This document shows positions 12,350-25,622 of a stretch of 64,000 nucleotides of DNA, piece after piece (position 1 is the stretch's first letter; each line of letters opens with the position of its first letter). Source of the stretch: Macrobrachium rosenbergii (Eukaryota; Arthropoda; Malacostraca; Decapoda; Palaemonidae); assembly GCF_040412425.1 (NCBI RefSeq), contig NC_089749.1:38808070-38872069 (forward strand), written 5' to 3'. A program made the position numbers and the translations under genes. Below the pieces are notes generated by a model. That model searched no databases and was not told the origin of the DNA. It saw nothing but the letters and a program-made list of their open reading frames with translations.

Positions 12350-12700
12350 AGTATACCTCAGTTTAACCAGACCACTGAGCTGATTAACAGCTCTCCTAGG
12401 GGCTGGCCCGTAGCAGAGAGCAGCAGAGAGAGGAGCAAGGAAGCAGAGGAAGAAAGGCTCACTTTTGACACTCACTGTAATCTTGCACTGCAATTCATTT
12501 TGTAAACTTACTGTAACTTTATTATTAGTGTTAATGAAGAAAGAAAAACTAATTAGCATCTTCTTAAAGCCTCCTGGAAAAACTACACTACTACTGTACA
12601 TAACAAAAGCCAGAACGATAAGCATCTATAAAGAAAAGTAATCTTCTTAACTTGGCAAATTGAATAGTAGACATAACAGAAATATGATAAAAGAAAGCAT
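12350..12700 (+). repeat. Decapod-type interspersed repeat fragment
   Basis: Contains the box CCACTGAGCTGATTAACAGC followed by TCTCCTAGG and GCTGGCCC, which I recall as a very abundant decapod repeat core (knowledge, not checked here). The same segment is at 21232-21580 in copy 2. No open frame of note. Confidence 0.45.
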
Positions 12701-12736
12701 GACATATATAATATATACATATATATACAGTATATA

Positions 12737-13632
<896 letters not shown>

Positions 13633-13747
13633 AACGGACTAATGGGGGGAAGGTTGTCCGTTAAAGCTAACTGTCCATTAATGTGAAGCATAGTTTTTTT
13701 GTGTCTAAAGTGATGTTTATCAGTAGGCTAGCCTAGGCCTAAGTGGG

Positions 13748-15698
13748 ATGACCACCGACCTACATGAAAAGATTCACATTATGAAAGAAACTGATAATAA
13801 CGGTAATAAAACCCTTTTTTCCTTATATATTACAGTATTGGCATATTGTAATGTGTTAGCTGATGAACCTGCTAGCAGTGAGTCAGTTGCAATGAAGAAA
13901 CAAAGCCATGCTGAGTATCATTTCTTGATCCTGCCTAGCATTAGACCCCACATGGCGCAGTGAATGAAGAAATAGGACCTACAGCCATAACCATAGTACA
14001 GCATGGCACCACAGCCAAGACGATCCTCGTTTGCATCCCTTACGGGCAGAATTGCAAGGGTAGGAAGTTCAGGAACCGGCGTCAGAATATCACTGGCTTC
14101 AATGCTGCAGGCTCGTGCGTGTCACAAACCCAGCAACAGGCCATCCAGAACCTTCAGGGCTGAGATAACAGCGTTGTCACCCGAGGAAAGCAATGTCCCC
14201 AACCAAGGATCCCTTCGTCAGCAGCTCCAGAAAAAGTGCGAGGCTGAGGTGTCCCCTGCAGCCTTCAGGTCTTGGAAACAGTCAATGGAGTGTTGGTTGC
14301 AGCTATGCAAAGTGAAGCCTAACGAGGCTGTTCATCACATAAGGCTACATTGTGTCCCGATATTGCAACGTGCACTTGATTCTAGATATATCGACATGCA
14401 GTGGAATACCTCTCTCTACTGAAGGGGCATTCCAATGCAGTTAAGCAATTAGTGGTAAAGCTGCTAATCCCAAGCAGTGCAGTGGCTAGGAGTTTTTTTA
14501 TTTGGCCCAAGAGCCTAGTGAGTCCTTTAATGATTTTTTTATTAAGTGTCATAAAAGGCTACCCATTGTGCATTCACATGTCTAATTGTAATCATGATTT
14601 ATCTGAATATATGCTGTTGCGTAAGCTCATGGTAGGCCTAAGTGATAAAGTGCTAAAAAGGCAAGTATTTCAATCATGTAATGATATTCGTGATATCAAC
14701 TTCCTCAGGGTCACATGCAGTGTGTATGAGGCCGCCCGTGACGACGCCCTTCGTTATTAATAGGGCATGGCCTAGCAGCTCCCCTAGAGCAGCTGCTGCC
14801 GAAATGTGTGAGAAAGAACCCGAGGTGGCTGCCGCCCTTAGTAAATGTGACAAGAGTGCCCCTGTGAAAGTGCAGTCACGTCCCTGTGGTAATTGTGGTA
14901 TTCGTCATACCCCTGGGTATTCCTCATGTCCCGCGAGAAACATGACATGCCACAGGTGCGGTAAAACTGGACACCTGAAGAAGTGTTGCAGAGGGTGGAG
15001 CGCCAAGAAAAACATCAGTGGTCTGGCAGCGGAGTCAGACATAGCAAGTGCAGTGATCGCAGTTGTCGAAGCAGCAGAGGCAAGGTTGCGGAATGGGCTG
15101 TCCCCACAACCCACTATTCGTGTTGATGTATGCTTGGCCTGGTGCCCAGGTTTGTGTTGCGGGACCCACTATTCTTGCGATGTTGAACATGAAACCAGCT
15201 ACGATGAGGTTGAAGGGAGGGTTGCAGACTTTGCCAACCTACAGCTGAAGTGTTTAGGGTCGACCTTGTGTACTATAGAATACAAGGCGAGGCACCAACG
15301 CGAAGAAGTGTATTTTGTAAAGTCTTCCATTGACTTTATCTATCCTTGGACACTTGCAAGAAACTAGGTCTTGTGCCAGAAATGTTTCAAACCATGCCCC
15401 TTCTTGACTCCGCCCCACAGCAGCAAGAGTGACCCATACATCCGTCAAGCAACCCATCAACCTGCAAGACTGCCAACCATCCCATTTCCTGCTGAGGAGA
15501 ATATTACCAGATTGGAAGATTGGTTAGTAGCCCATTTTTCAAGCACGACCTTCAACACTGAGAGAGAGCCCCTCCCGGTAATGGAAGGGGAACCCCACCG
15601 ATCCACCTATTACCTGATGCAGTTCCTATGCCTGCCACACACCTGCGTCAGTACCCAAGCACTGGGAAAAGAGGTGAAAGCCCAGTTGGAGGAGGACA
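13748..15698 (+). pseudogene. Gypsy-type gag (zinc knuckle) with start of pol, copy 1, frameshifted
   Basis: Several overlapping plus-strand frames together resemble a Ty3/Gypsy gag. A basic leader is at about 14003, a capsid-like stretch with SWKQSMECWLQLCK near 14268, and two Cys-rich knuckles around 14885-14985 (CGNCGIRHTPGYSSC and CHRCGKTGHLKKCC, the latter CX2CX4HX4C-like). A retropepsin-like region (15110-15360) follows; DTG is not visible. The last part (15530-15698) matches the linker before reverse transcriptase in Mag-like Gypsy elements, ending in PVMEGEP and VKAQLEEDI. The RT itself is absent because the sequence stops at a TTAA at 15699. At least five frame breaks are present, more than in copy 2. 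Confidence 0.8.
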
Positions 15699-17435
15699 TT
15701 AACCCTTAAACGCTGACTGGACATACCATACGTCAACTAAAATTGTCTGTTATGCTGAGTGGACGTGACGGTGCGTCAACTACAAAAATTTCAACCTTCG
15801 TCAATTTGACACGACCGAAATGGTGAAAAACGCAATTGTAAGCTAAAACTCTTACATTCTAGTAATATTCAACTATTTACCTTTATTTTGCAACAAATTG
15901 GAAGTCTCTAGCACAATATTTCGATTTATGGTGAATTTTTGAAAAACTTTTTTCCTTACGCCCACGCTGTAATCCTCGCCGAAAATTTCAGAAATTCTTT
16001 CGTCATTTTGTCGTAATTTTTGCACACGTTTTATATTAGTCGTTACATAAAGTTTTTATATATGAAAATGTGCTTAATTCATGTAAAATACAACAAAAAA
16101 TAACCCATGGTTGTAGCTTTTATCAGTTTTGGAAATATTTTCATATAAATCATGATGTGCCTAAATTTCAACCGGTCAACTTTGATTTCGACGAAATGGT
16201 CGAAAAACGCAATTGTAAGCTAAAACTCTTACATTCTGGTAATATTCAATCATGTACCTTCATTTTGCAACAAATTAAAAGTCTCTAGCACAATATTTTG
16301 ATTTATGGTGAATTTTTGAAAAAAAAATTTTTTCCCTAATTTGAGAGCGTAACACTGCGAACATCTTGGAAATTCTTTCGTCACTTTGTCGTAATGTTTG
16401 CACCGTTTCATATTGGTCGTTACATAAAAGTTTTATATATGAAAATGTGTGCATTTTCATGTAGAATACAATAAAAAATAACTCATGGTTGTAGCTTTTT
16501 GTCAGTTTTGAAATATTTTCATATAAATCACGATAAGTGCAAAATTTCAACCTTAGGTCAACGTTAACTCAACCAAAATGGTGAAAAACGTAAATTGTGT
16601 AAACAAAACACTTACGTTTTAGTAATACAGTATTTAATCATTTACCTTCATTTGCAACAAACAGGAAGTCTCTAGCACAATATTTCAATTTATGGTGAAT
16701 TTTGAAAAAACTTTTTTCCCCTTACGTCCACGCAGTAACTTGGCTGAACATCTCAGAAATTCTTTCGTCACTTTGTTGTAATGTTTGCACCGTTTTATAT
16801 TAGTCGTTACATAAAGTTTTATATATGAAAATATGCGCATTTTCATGCAGAATACAACAAAATAACTCATGGTTGTAGCTTTTATCAGTTTTGAAATATT
16901 TTCGTATAAATCACGATAAATAGATAAAATTCTACCTTCAGTCCTTTAACTTTCGACGAGGAAATGGTCGAAAAACTGCAATTGTAACCTAAAGCACTTA
17001 CACTCTAGTACTATTCGATCAATTTCTTCATTTTGCAACAAACGGAAGTCTCTAGCACAACATTTCGATTTATGGTGAATTTTTGAAAAAACTTTTTTAC
17101 GTCCGCTTGCGTTACTAATTCATGCATCATTTGTGATAATATTTTCTGTGTGTTGCTTGATTGTTTTACAATTTGTTATATACCAAAATCATCACAATTT
17201 AGTGTACAATACAAAGAAACAAAAAATAACTCATTAGCTTTAACTGTTTTGCTCACAGCGATTTATATACTGTACAATTATATATGAAAATTTTTTGCTG
17301 GGCTGTCATACATTCCAATATTTATATATGATAATGATATTTTTTCATTTCTGATGGTTGCATACTAAACTTCAGGCAATGACAGGAAAGGAGCCAAAAA
17401 TGAACTCTTAATCTTAAAAACTAAGCGTGCTGTGA
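15699..17435 (+). mobile_element. piggyBac-like element end with ~380-bp tandem units, copy 1
   Basis: TTAA (15699-15702) followed by CCCTTAAACGC is a piggyBac-style target and terminus, and it cuts the Gypsy pol exactly. Then come four related units of about 380 bp. Each has GGTCGAAAAACGCAATTGTA (or a close variant), a GCAACAAA...GAAGTCTCTAGCAC block and TCGTTACATAAAG. No right-hand terminus is found before DIRS-B begins at 17436. There is no coding sequence; open frames in the units are shadows. Confidence 0.7.
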
Positions 17436-19320
17436 TTTTCTGAGCTCGGTCCGTGTCACCCGTGAAATTCCATTTTACTCAATTTCTAGGTATAAATATT
17501 AAGTAAATATACCAGAGAAAGCTTACAGGAATGCTGGAGTTACTACCCCCAGATCGTAGCACCTTCGATGAAGATGTCGGTATAACCAGGGTGAGTGAAG
17601 GAATCACAACCACAGAGCCACACTCTATAGACATCCCTATGTCAATATCCCCGAGAAGAGTGAGGGCCCACCAGCCCATGCTCCCCAGCCAGCCACGCTG
17701 CGAGCTCCAGCGCCATCTGAACTCATTCCATTTCTAGCACTTTTCGTTTGATCGCAGATTTGTTTTTGTGGCTTGTGTTTTTAGGCGATTTGCTCTTATT
17801 TCTCATGTCGCCAAGCACCTTTACTGTTTCAAGTTAGTACCATATTTTTGTGGGGTTTTATGATGTTTGGCTGTTTTACATCGTATTTTTGATATTATAC
17901 GTGAATCTTGTTGGGGCTACGGCGCCCCTTGTCAGCCATGTCGCATCTTGAGGTTCGCTCGTTCATTTTGTTCTGTTCGGCTTCTCTTGGTCGGTTACAT
18001 TTTATCATTCCCCATAGGATTCATCCTGGTGGTCTTGCCTGTTGGGTCTTTTGGGATATAAAGTTAATTTCAGAACTTCCCATCATAGGAGTTCTTACAT
18101 TTAGGTTCCGGTAGTATTTTCTCCCCAGGTATCTCCCTCAGGATGTTTTCCCTATTAATTATGGTCATTATAGATTTCTATGATGTTTAGCTTGATGTCA
18201 TGTTTTATTATACCCCCAAATCTTATCATTATTACGCGGCGTCAGGTACAGTCCTATCTGTTTACTTCCTGTCGCTTGTTGGTTAGGCTACGTGCCAAGC
18301 ACAAGCCGATATCAATGTCTAGTGTATATATTTAGTAATGGTGGTTATTTTTATTTATTATTTATTTATTATTTCTGGTTAACATCCCTGTCCTAGCCCC
18401 CTGCCTAGTGCAAGGTTAGGCTTTCCAGAAACCTATTTGGCCTCCCTCTCCCTTGTGTATCCTGGAGTAGGTTAGGTGAGAGGAGGATCCCAGCAGATGG
18501 AGGGAGTTTCTGTTGTTGTTCAGTCCACCGACCGTTGTTTGGGTGGTGGAGTGAGACCATTGTCCTCCCCCTTCTTTTCGGAGTGGGTAGAGGTTTTCCC
18601 CTAGGTGTGTCTCTCCACGCTATTTTAGCTTATTCCCTTACCTTCACAGTTCTGGCTGGCCTTCAACACAGGTTTTCTCTCCCTGTTGGTTCTACATCCT
18701 CCCTTTCATTCTCCCTTCGTATTTTATAGACTGTGTCTATTACAAGGTGTCTGAGTGGGGTCAGACGCTACTTCCCTTTTCCCTTCTGTTAGGGCAGGCC
18801 TGAGCTCTCCTACTTGGGTATCACTTTACTTCAAATGCGGCCCCTGGGATTTCAGAAGAGATGGAATCTCGTCTTCCCTAGTCTCCTGTTTTCCTCTTCT
18901 CTGGTCTAAGCCCTTCCTTACTTAGCTTTTCCCCCTTCCTAGCCTACCCTAAGTCAATTCCTTGTCATCTCTCATGGTGTGACATCGGTCCCGATGTTCT
19001 CCCGAGTGCTTAGGTCCTCCTGGTGGAGGGATTACGCTCCCTCCCAGGATGGTTCCTGGTGACAACTGTCTTGATTTTATGTTTTTGTTTACCCGCTCTC
19101 CTCGGATCGATGGGTCTTCGAACATTTTGGGGTTATCCTTCCCCTCCCCCATCATCCCCGGTCCTCCCTTTGCCTCCGCATTAATCTTCGGCCTGGGTCA
19201 TCTAATTCGGAATTGATTGTCAGTAGCATACCTGCCCACATGTGGGTCCAGTTGTGTTCTGCCTCTTCCTTCTTGTGTACTCTAGCGATAGAGCAGGATC
19301 TCGGTAGTAATGGTACCGGA
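17436..19320 (+). mobile_element. DIRS-B 5' region (left ITR and leader), copy 1
   Basis: TTTTCTGAGCTCGGT at 17436 begins sequence that resembles the DIRS-A left ITR (shared blocks ATTTCTAGGTA, TAAATATACCAGAGAAA, GGAGTTACTACCCCC). It repeats in copy 2 at 27372-29290. Beyond this, pyrimidine-rich leader DNA without genes runs to 19320. Confidence 0.8.
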
Positions 19321-19374
19321 CTTCCAATCGTGCGCTTTGTTCAAATTGTTCAAGTAATGGCATCTTCATTGGAT

Positions 19375-21144
19375 TAGCTGCTCGGTCATTAACAAGATGG
19401 CCGCCTGTGCGACAACATTATTCTTTATTAATGCCGAGACCAGCTTAACCCATTAATGGATGCCCGATCATTGACAAATGGCCGCCGTGTGCGACAACGA
19501 TATTATCAATGTCAGTGCAAACTTACTAACACAACTCGAAAATTTCACCATAGGAAAGAACCAATTTATTAACTTCACTTTCAACTATTAATGAATTACC
19601 GAAATTCAACTTTCCAAAATTATTATTTCCACTTTAAATTATTTTTCAATAAAAATCACAACTAGTGGAAATTTTCATACTTAAATGTTTTCAATTAGTG
19701 GCAACGATTAACACTGATCAATTCAAAATGTATAACGCATATAAAATTTTCAATCACTTAAGAGAAAGTTAAAAATTTTTTTCAAATACAAATTTCAAAC
19801 TTCTTTTCGCCGTCAGAATAGTCAAAATATAGTTAAACTTTTCTGAAATCTTAAAGAGAACGAGGTTACCAATTCAAATTCCTAATTGCATTTCCTGTCA
19901 CGATCGAGCACCACAGAAACGAATCTCAAATGAAATTTAGAATAAGTTCATTAATCACTCAATTATAACAGATTATCATTAAATATCAAAATTTTAAATA
20001 CAATTAACAATCAAATAGAGTGCAAACTACTAAAGGGAATGATAATCTCTTACTCACCAATTTTCCTCATATGTTTCACGGCAAAAACAAAAAAAAAAAT
20101 ATACGGTGTCAACGTTTTCCTGACTTGCCAATACCGACCTAGTCATAACAAACCCGACAAAACGAACACTTTCTCATGAAACTCAATATAGGTAAAAACA
20201 TCTATAAACATTCACCTATAAACACCAATATCAAAGTTAAAAATATGCGTTATCAATCAGTTACCAATTATCAATCATCACCCGCAATAATCCTGGTCAA
20301 TGCACCATTTATATATTTACTCAAAAGAATCCAAAATAGTAAACATATAGAATATTCAATCAATATGAAAACCTAAATTTACCCTGATTTGGTTCGTGAT
20401 ATTACCAGGTTCATTAACAGATTTCATGACTTTTCTGTTCCTTCATTCAATAAATCGAGAATTTATGCTGTGTTCATATACAATTTAATTTACCATATCC
20501 TGTGATCGTATAAAATCATTGTCATTGTTTGACCAGAAATAGATTATTTATATTTATTAATAACCTTAAAATATTTATTGTAAAGTTTCTATCCGCAATC
20601 CAAGAATAATCCTATTCATTTTACAAATGCTCAGTAACAATATCTATAGTGCATGCATGCCCTTCAATATTATCACCTCAACAAAACACTTATAAAATCG
20701 TAAACTTAGCTGGGTAGCATTACGATGGTAAGAACTCCTCTCGGTTGTAAGCACTCCTTCCCTACATTACGATACCGTGAGGGGTAACAACAATGACCTC
20801 ACTGTTAAAACAACTGAGCCGGTACTGTCCGATTCTAACTCAAATCAGTCAGAGCTGACTGAAGTCCACGCATGCGCGACTCGCATTCGCTAACGACAAT
20901 CCTTAACAACTCGTTAAAGATTGCTTAGAGTCAAACAACCATTGAGTGTATTTTACTCTTCAAAAAACACTTGACACAAAGAAATATTATATTATTACAA
21001 ACAATTAATACAACTTATATAATTTTCTAATGCATCCCGTGACATAATGTTCATAATATTTCTTTACAAAAATAAAGATAAATGACTGCTTACTGGTCTT
21101 ATAAATGCACTACCGCGGATTCCATCTTGAGTCACGATAATCTC
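19375..21144. other. Spacer between duplication copies
   Basis: AT-rich and unrelated to the duplicated blocks. It contains a two-unit ~84-bp repeat at its left end (19382 and 19466: AAGATGGCCGCC / AAATGGCCGCC followed by GTGCGACAACG/A). Otherwise no gene, transposon end or RNA gene seen. Confidence 0.55.
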
Positions 21145-21584
21145 CACTCACAAAGGGGCTGGACAGAGACTTCCAGAAATCTTTATCCAAGTCCAGTTCT
21201 GAGGGGAGCAGCAGAAAAAAAGTTAAGTATACCTCAGTTTAACCAGACCACTGAGCTGATTAACAGCTCTCCTAGGGCTGGCCCGTAGCAGAGAGCAGCA
21301 GAGAAGGGAGCAAGGAAGCAGAGGAAGAAAGGCTCACTTTTGACACTCACTGTAATCTTGCACTGCAATTCATTTTGTAAACTTACTGTAACTTTATTAT
21401 TAGTGTTAATGAAGAAAGAAAAACTAATTAGCATCTTCTTAAAGCCTCCTGGAAAAACTACACTACTACTGTACATAACAAAAGCCAGAACGATAAGCAT
21501 CTATAAAGAAAAGTAATCTTCTTAACTTGGCAAAATAATAGTAGACATAACAGAAATATGATAAAAGAAAGCATGACATATATA

Positions 21585-21592
<8 letters not shown>

Positions 21593-21663
<71 letters not shown>
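21593..21663. repeat. (TA)n microsatellite
   Basis: About 35 TA units left of the second solo LTR; shorter than the matching tract in copy 1. Confidence 0.97.
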
Positions 21664-21668
<5 letters not shown>

Positions 21669-22213
21669 AGATAGTATAGAGTGACATACTGGCTGGGTGT
21701 TGTCTAGTTTATTGGCGGTTCCTTACTGAATGAATGCACAGAATCTTAGTTGTTACTGGCTAGTGCGATATAAAGTAGTTTCTACACACAGACAGGGCAA
21801 AACAGAGGTAATGCTTCGGACATCTGTGTTTGTTGACAGACAAACAGATGGCTGAGAGACATGATAAACGTACAATGATACAACATATATCAATGGAAAG
21901 GTTGAAAATTCCACATATGGACAGTTGCATGAGATTCGAGACATTAATGAATACAATGCAGTAGCATAATATATGTGAAATAGCGAGACGTTTGCGTCTT
22001 CACAAACAGAAACATACATACAGTTTGATACAGAAGATTCGGTGGAACATTTGAGTACATGATCGGAATGCTTGAATGACAATGGTTAGGAGAAACAGAC
22101 GGAAATATTGTATGGTAGAAGTTGCGTTCCTTGAGAGAGAGAAAATGGGATGCTCTTGCTTTTTTGTCCAATGGATGATGCACACAACACAGATGGCATG
22201 AATATATGTCTTT

Positions 22214-22217
<4 letters not shown>
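21664..22217 (-). mobile_element. Probable solo LTR inside (TA)n, copy 2
   Basis: Starts TGTATAGATAG and ends GTCTTTTACA. About 554 bp and colinear with 12856-13436, with several small deletions. Confidence 0.55.

Positions 22218-22289
<72 letters not shown>
22218..22289. repeat. (TA)n microsatellite hit by mariner
   Basis: About 36 TA units up to the mariner left end. The tract resumes after the mariner at 23471-23483, so the transposon landed inside it. Confidence 0.97.
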
Positions 22290-22291
<2 letters not shown>

Positions 22292-23470
22292 AGGGTGTCA
22301 AAAGTTCCAGGAAAAATTCAATATACTCTTTATTTAAGGAAATTCATGCATCATTTTTCTACATATCTACCATCTAACTCTATACACTTTTCAAGGCGCT
22401 GACACCTCTGCAACCCTTCTTTGTAGAAATTTGGAGACATTATTAAACCATGTTGAAACTGCATGTTTAGCAGCATCCAAAGATTCAAACCGACTCCTCT
22501 TAAGTGTTCCTTGCAAACCCTTGATGAATGTCCTGGAGCGTTATCATGATGGAACAAAATCTTCAACTTTCTCGGCGTTTTTAGCCAATGCAGTCTTCAG
22601 TTTTGCAAAACACCTTTGTAGTAGTTCCGGTGATTGTTTTTGTCCTTCAAGGAAATCAATCAAAATCACTCCTTTGGAGTCCCAAAACACTGTTGCCATA
22701 ACCTTCTGGGCAGATCTCGCCACTTTGAACTTCACTGGTGCAGCTGAACCTCTTGGTAACCATTGCTTTGATTGAATTTTACTTTCTGGGTCATATTGAT
22801 GGATCCAAGTTTCATCTCCAGTAACAATCCGGTCAAAAAACTCTGATTCATTTGATTCAATCTTCGTTAAAACTGCAAGAGAAAGTTCAGCTCTTTGATG
22901 CAGTTGGTCTTGCATAGCAACGCTTTTGGGACCCAACGTGCTGAAAGTTTACTCAAACCAAGATTTTCATTTAAAATTGAAAATGCGGAACCATGGGAGA
23001 TCCCAGTTTCATTAGCTATCATATCGATAGTAATGGATCTTCATCCACTAGATTCTGCACCAAAGCCACAATTCTTTCATTTTTGCAGTCGATGGTCTTC
23101 CCTCTCTTGGGTTGTCTTTGAGGTCCTCCCGACCATCCTTAAATCGCTTTTATCCAATCATAAACAACTGATTTAGATGGAGAAGAATCTCCATAAACTT
23201 GTTGCAAAGCTTCAATAATTTTTCCTGGTTTCCAATCAAGCTTGGTCAGGAACTTGATGTTAGCTCTCATCTCAAAATTTTTATTTTCCATGGGTTCAAG
23301 AAGTTACTTTTCTGAAGCAGATGTTAACACCACGGTAGCAAGAGGATGACTGAGGTAACAAGTCTATATGGATCACTACATCACAGATAATTGTTTACAA
23401 GTATTTGGTTTTCATTCCTGTGTAAATACATCATTCAACAATTTTTCCTGGAACTTTTGACTTACCCTCG
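22290..23470 (-). mobile_element. mariner transposon, complete ends, inserted in (TA)n
   Basis: Inverted ends share GTCAAAAGTTCCAGGAAAAA: left CAAGGGTGTCAAAAG at 22290, right CTTTTGACTTACCCTCG closing at 23470. TA flanks both sides. The span of 1181 bp is close to the usual ~1.3 kb of mariner elements. Copy 1 of the large duplication has an uninterrupted TA tract at this place, so the insertion is younger than the duplication, or heterozygous. Confidence 0.93.
22351..23291 (-). pseudogene. mariner transposase, deleted and frameshifted
   Basis: The start is taken at the ATG at 23291 (minus), which opens a helix-turn-helix part with a KFLTKLDWKPGKI stretch. Frameshifts occur before the 22936-22544 frame. 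That frame has VTGDETWIHQYDP, with the first catalytic Asp near 22815. The final frame (22566-22351) has HHDNAPGHSS, the second Asp near 22545, and ends with a KCIELDGRYVEK tail typical of mariner. The segment with the third Asp (DLAPxDF motif) is missing, apparently through a deletion after KEHL, and the tail shifts frame around it. A cut-and-paste transposase by family, certainly inactive here. Confidence 0.92.
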
Positions 23471-23479
23471 TATATATAT

Positions 23480-23550
23480 ATAATTCATCTGAGAAACAAT
23501 ACTCACTCAAACTCCCTGAAACATTTAGTATTTTCAGAAACTTCATTTTA
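23480..23550 (+). repeat. (TA)n-associated repeat flank, copy 2
   Basis: Same blocks as 13563-13632. It is now separated from its TA tract by the mariner except for ~13 bases of TA. Confidence 0.7.
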
Positions 23551-23665
23551 ACGGACTAATGGGGGGGAAGGTTGTCCGTTAAAGCTAACTGTCCATTAAT
23601 GTGAAGCATAGTTTTTTTGTGTCTAAAGTGATGTTTATCAGTAGGCTAGCCTAGGCCTAAGTGGG

Positions 23666-25622
23666 ATGACCACCGACCTACATGAAAAGATTCACATTAT
23701 GAAAGAAACTGATAATAACGGTAATAAAACCCTTTTTTCCTTATATATTACAGTATTGGCATATTGTAATGTGTTAGCTGATGAACCTGCTAGCAGTGAG
23801 TCAGTTGCAATGAAGAAACAAAGCCATGCTGAGTATCATTTCTTGATCCTGCCTAGCATTAGACCCCACATGGCGCAGTGAATGAAGAAATAGGACCTAC
23901 AGCCATAACCATAGTACAGCATGGCACCACAGCCAAGACGATCCTCGTTTGCATCCCCTACGGGCAGAATTGCAAGGGTAGGAAGTTCAGGAACCGGCGT
24001 CAGAATATCACTGGCTTCAATGCTGCAGGCTCGACACGTGTCACAAACCCAGCAACAGGCCATCCAGAACCTTCAGGCTGAGATAACAGCGTTGTCACTC
24101 CGAGGAAGCAATGTCCCCCAACCAAGGATCCCTTCGTCAGCAGCTCCAGAAAAGTGCGAGGCTGAGGTGTCCCCTGCAGCCTTCAGGTCTTGGAAACAGT
24201 CAATGGAGTGTTGGTTGCAGCTATGCAAAGTGAAGCCTAACGAGGCTGTTCATCACATAAGGCTACATTGTGTCCCGATATTGCAACGTGCACTTGATTC
24301 TAGATATATCGACATGCAGTGGAATACCCTCTCTACTGAAGGGGCATTCAATGCAGTTAAGCAATTAGTGGTAAAAGCTGCTAATCAAGCAGTGCAGTGG
24401 CTAGAGTTTTTTTATTTGGCCCAAGAGCCTAGTGAGTCCTTTAATGATTTTTTTTATTAAGTGTACGCAAAAGGCTACCCATTGTGCATTCACATGTCCT
24501 AATTGTAATCATGATTTATCTGAATATATGCTGTTGCGTAAGCTCATGGTAGGCCTAAGTGATAAAGTGCTAAAAAGGCAAGTATTTCAATCATGTAATG
24601 ATATTCGTGATATCAACTTCCTCAGGGTCACATGCAGTGTGTATGAGGGCCGCCCGTGGCACGCCCTTCGTTATTAATAGGGCATGGCCCAGCAGCTCCC
24701 CAGAGCAGCTGCTGCCGAAATGTGTGAGAAAGAACCCGAGGTGGCTGCCGCCCTTAGTAAATGTGACAAGAGTGCCCCTGTGAAAGTGCAGTCACGTCCC
24801 TGTGGTAATTGTGGTATTCGTCATACCCCTGGGTATTCCTCATGTCCCCGAGAAACATGACATGCCACAGGTGCGGTAAAACTGGACACCTGAAGAAGTG
24901 TTGCAGAGGGTGGGCGCCAAGAAAAACATCAGTGGTCTGGCAGCGGAGTCAGACATAGCAAGTGCAGTGATCGCAGTTGTCGAGCAGCAGAGGCAAGGTT
25001 GCGGAATGGGCTGTCCCCACAACCCACTATTCGTGTTGATGTATGCTTGGCCTGGTGCCCAGGTTTGTGTTGCGGGACCCACTATTCTTGCGATGTTGAA
25101 CATGAAACCAGCTACGATGAGGTTGAAGGGAGGGTTGCGAGACTTTGCCAACCTACAGCTGAAGTGTTTAGGGTCGACCTTGTGTACTATAGAATACAAG
25201 GCGAGGCACGCAACCAAGAAGTGTATTTTGTAAAGTCTTCCATTGACTTTATCTATCCTTGGACATTTGCAAGAAACTAGGTCTTGTGCCAGAAATGTTT
25301 CCAAACCATGCCCCCTTCTTGGACTCCGCCCCCACAGCAGCAAGAGTGACCCATACATCCGTCGAAGCAACCCATCAACCTGCAAGACTGCCAACCATCC
25401 CATTTCCCCCTGCTGAGGAGAATATTACCAGATTGGAAGATTGGTTAGTAGCCCATTTTTCAAGCACGACCTTCAACACTGAGAGAGAGCCCCTCCCGGT
25501 AATGGAAGGGGAACCCCACCGTATCCACCTATTACCTGATGCAGTTCCTTATGCCTGCCACACACCTGCGTCAGTACCCAAGCACTGGGAAAAAGAGGTG
25601 AAAGCCCAGTTGGAGGAGGACA
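23666..25622 (+). pseudogene. Gypsy-type gag (zinc knuckle) with start of pol, copy 2
   Basis: Colinear with 13748-15698. The frame 23921-24460 (179 codons) covers the leader and capsid-like part, ending in a T-run that copy 1 reads through. The knuckles lie around 24795-24905. The pre-RT linker frame 25259-25633 is intact and includes FSSTTFNTEREPLPVMEGEP and PKHWEKEVKAQLEEDI. Ty3/Gypsy Mag-type elements have this linker right before reverse transcriptase. The RT and everything after are lost at the TTAA at 25623. Gag would package the RNA; no function is expected now. Confidence 0.82.
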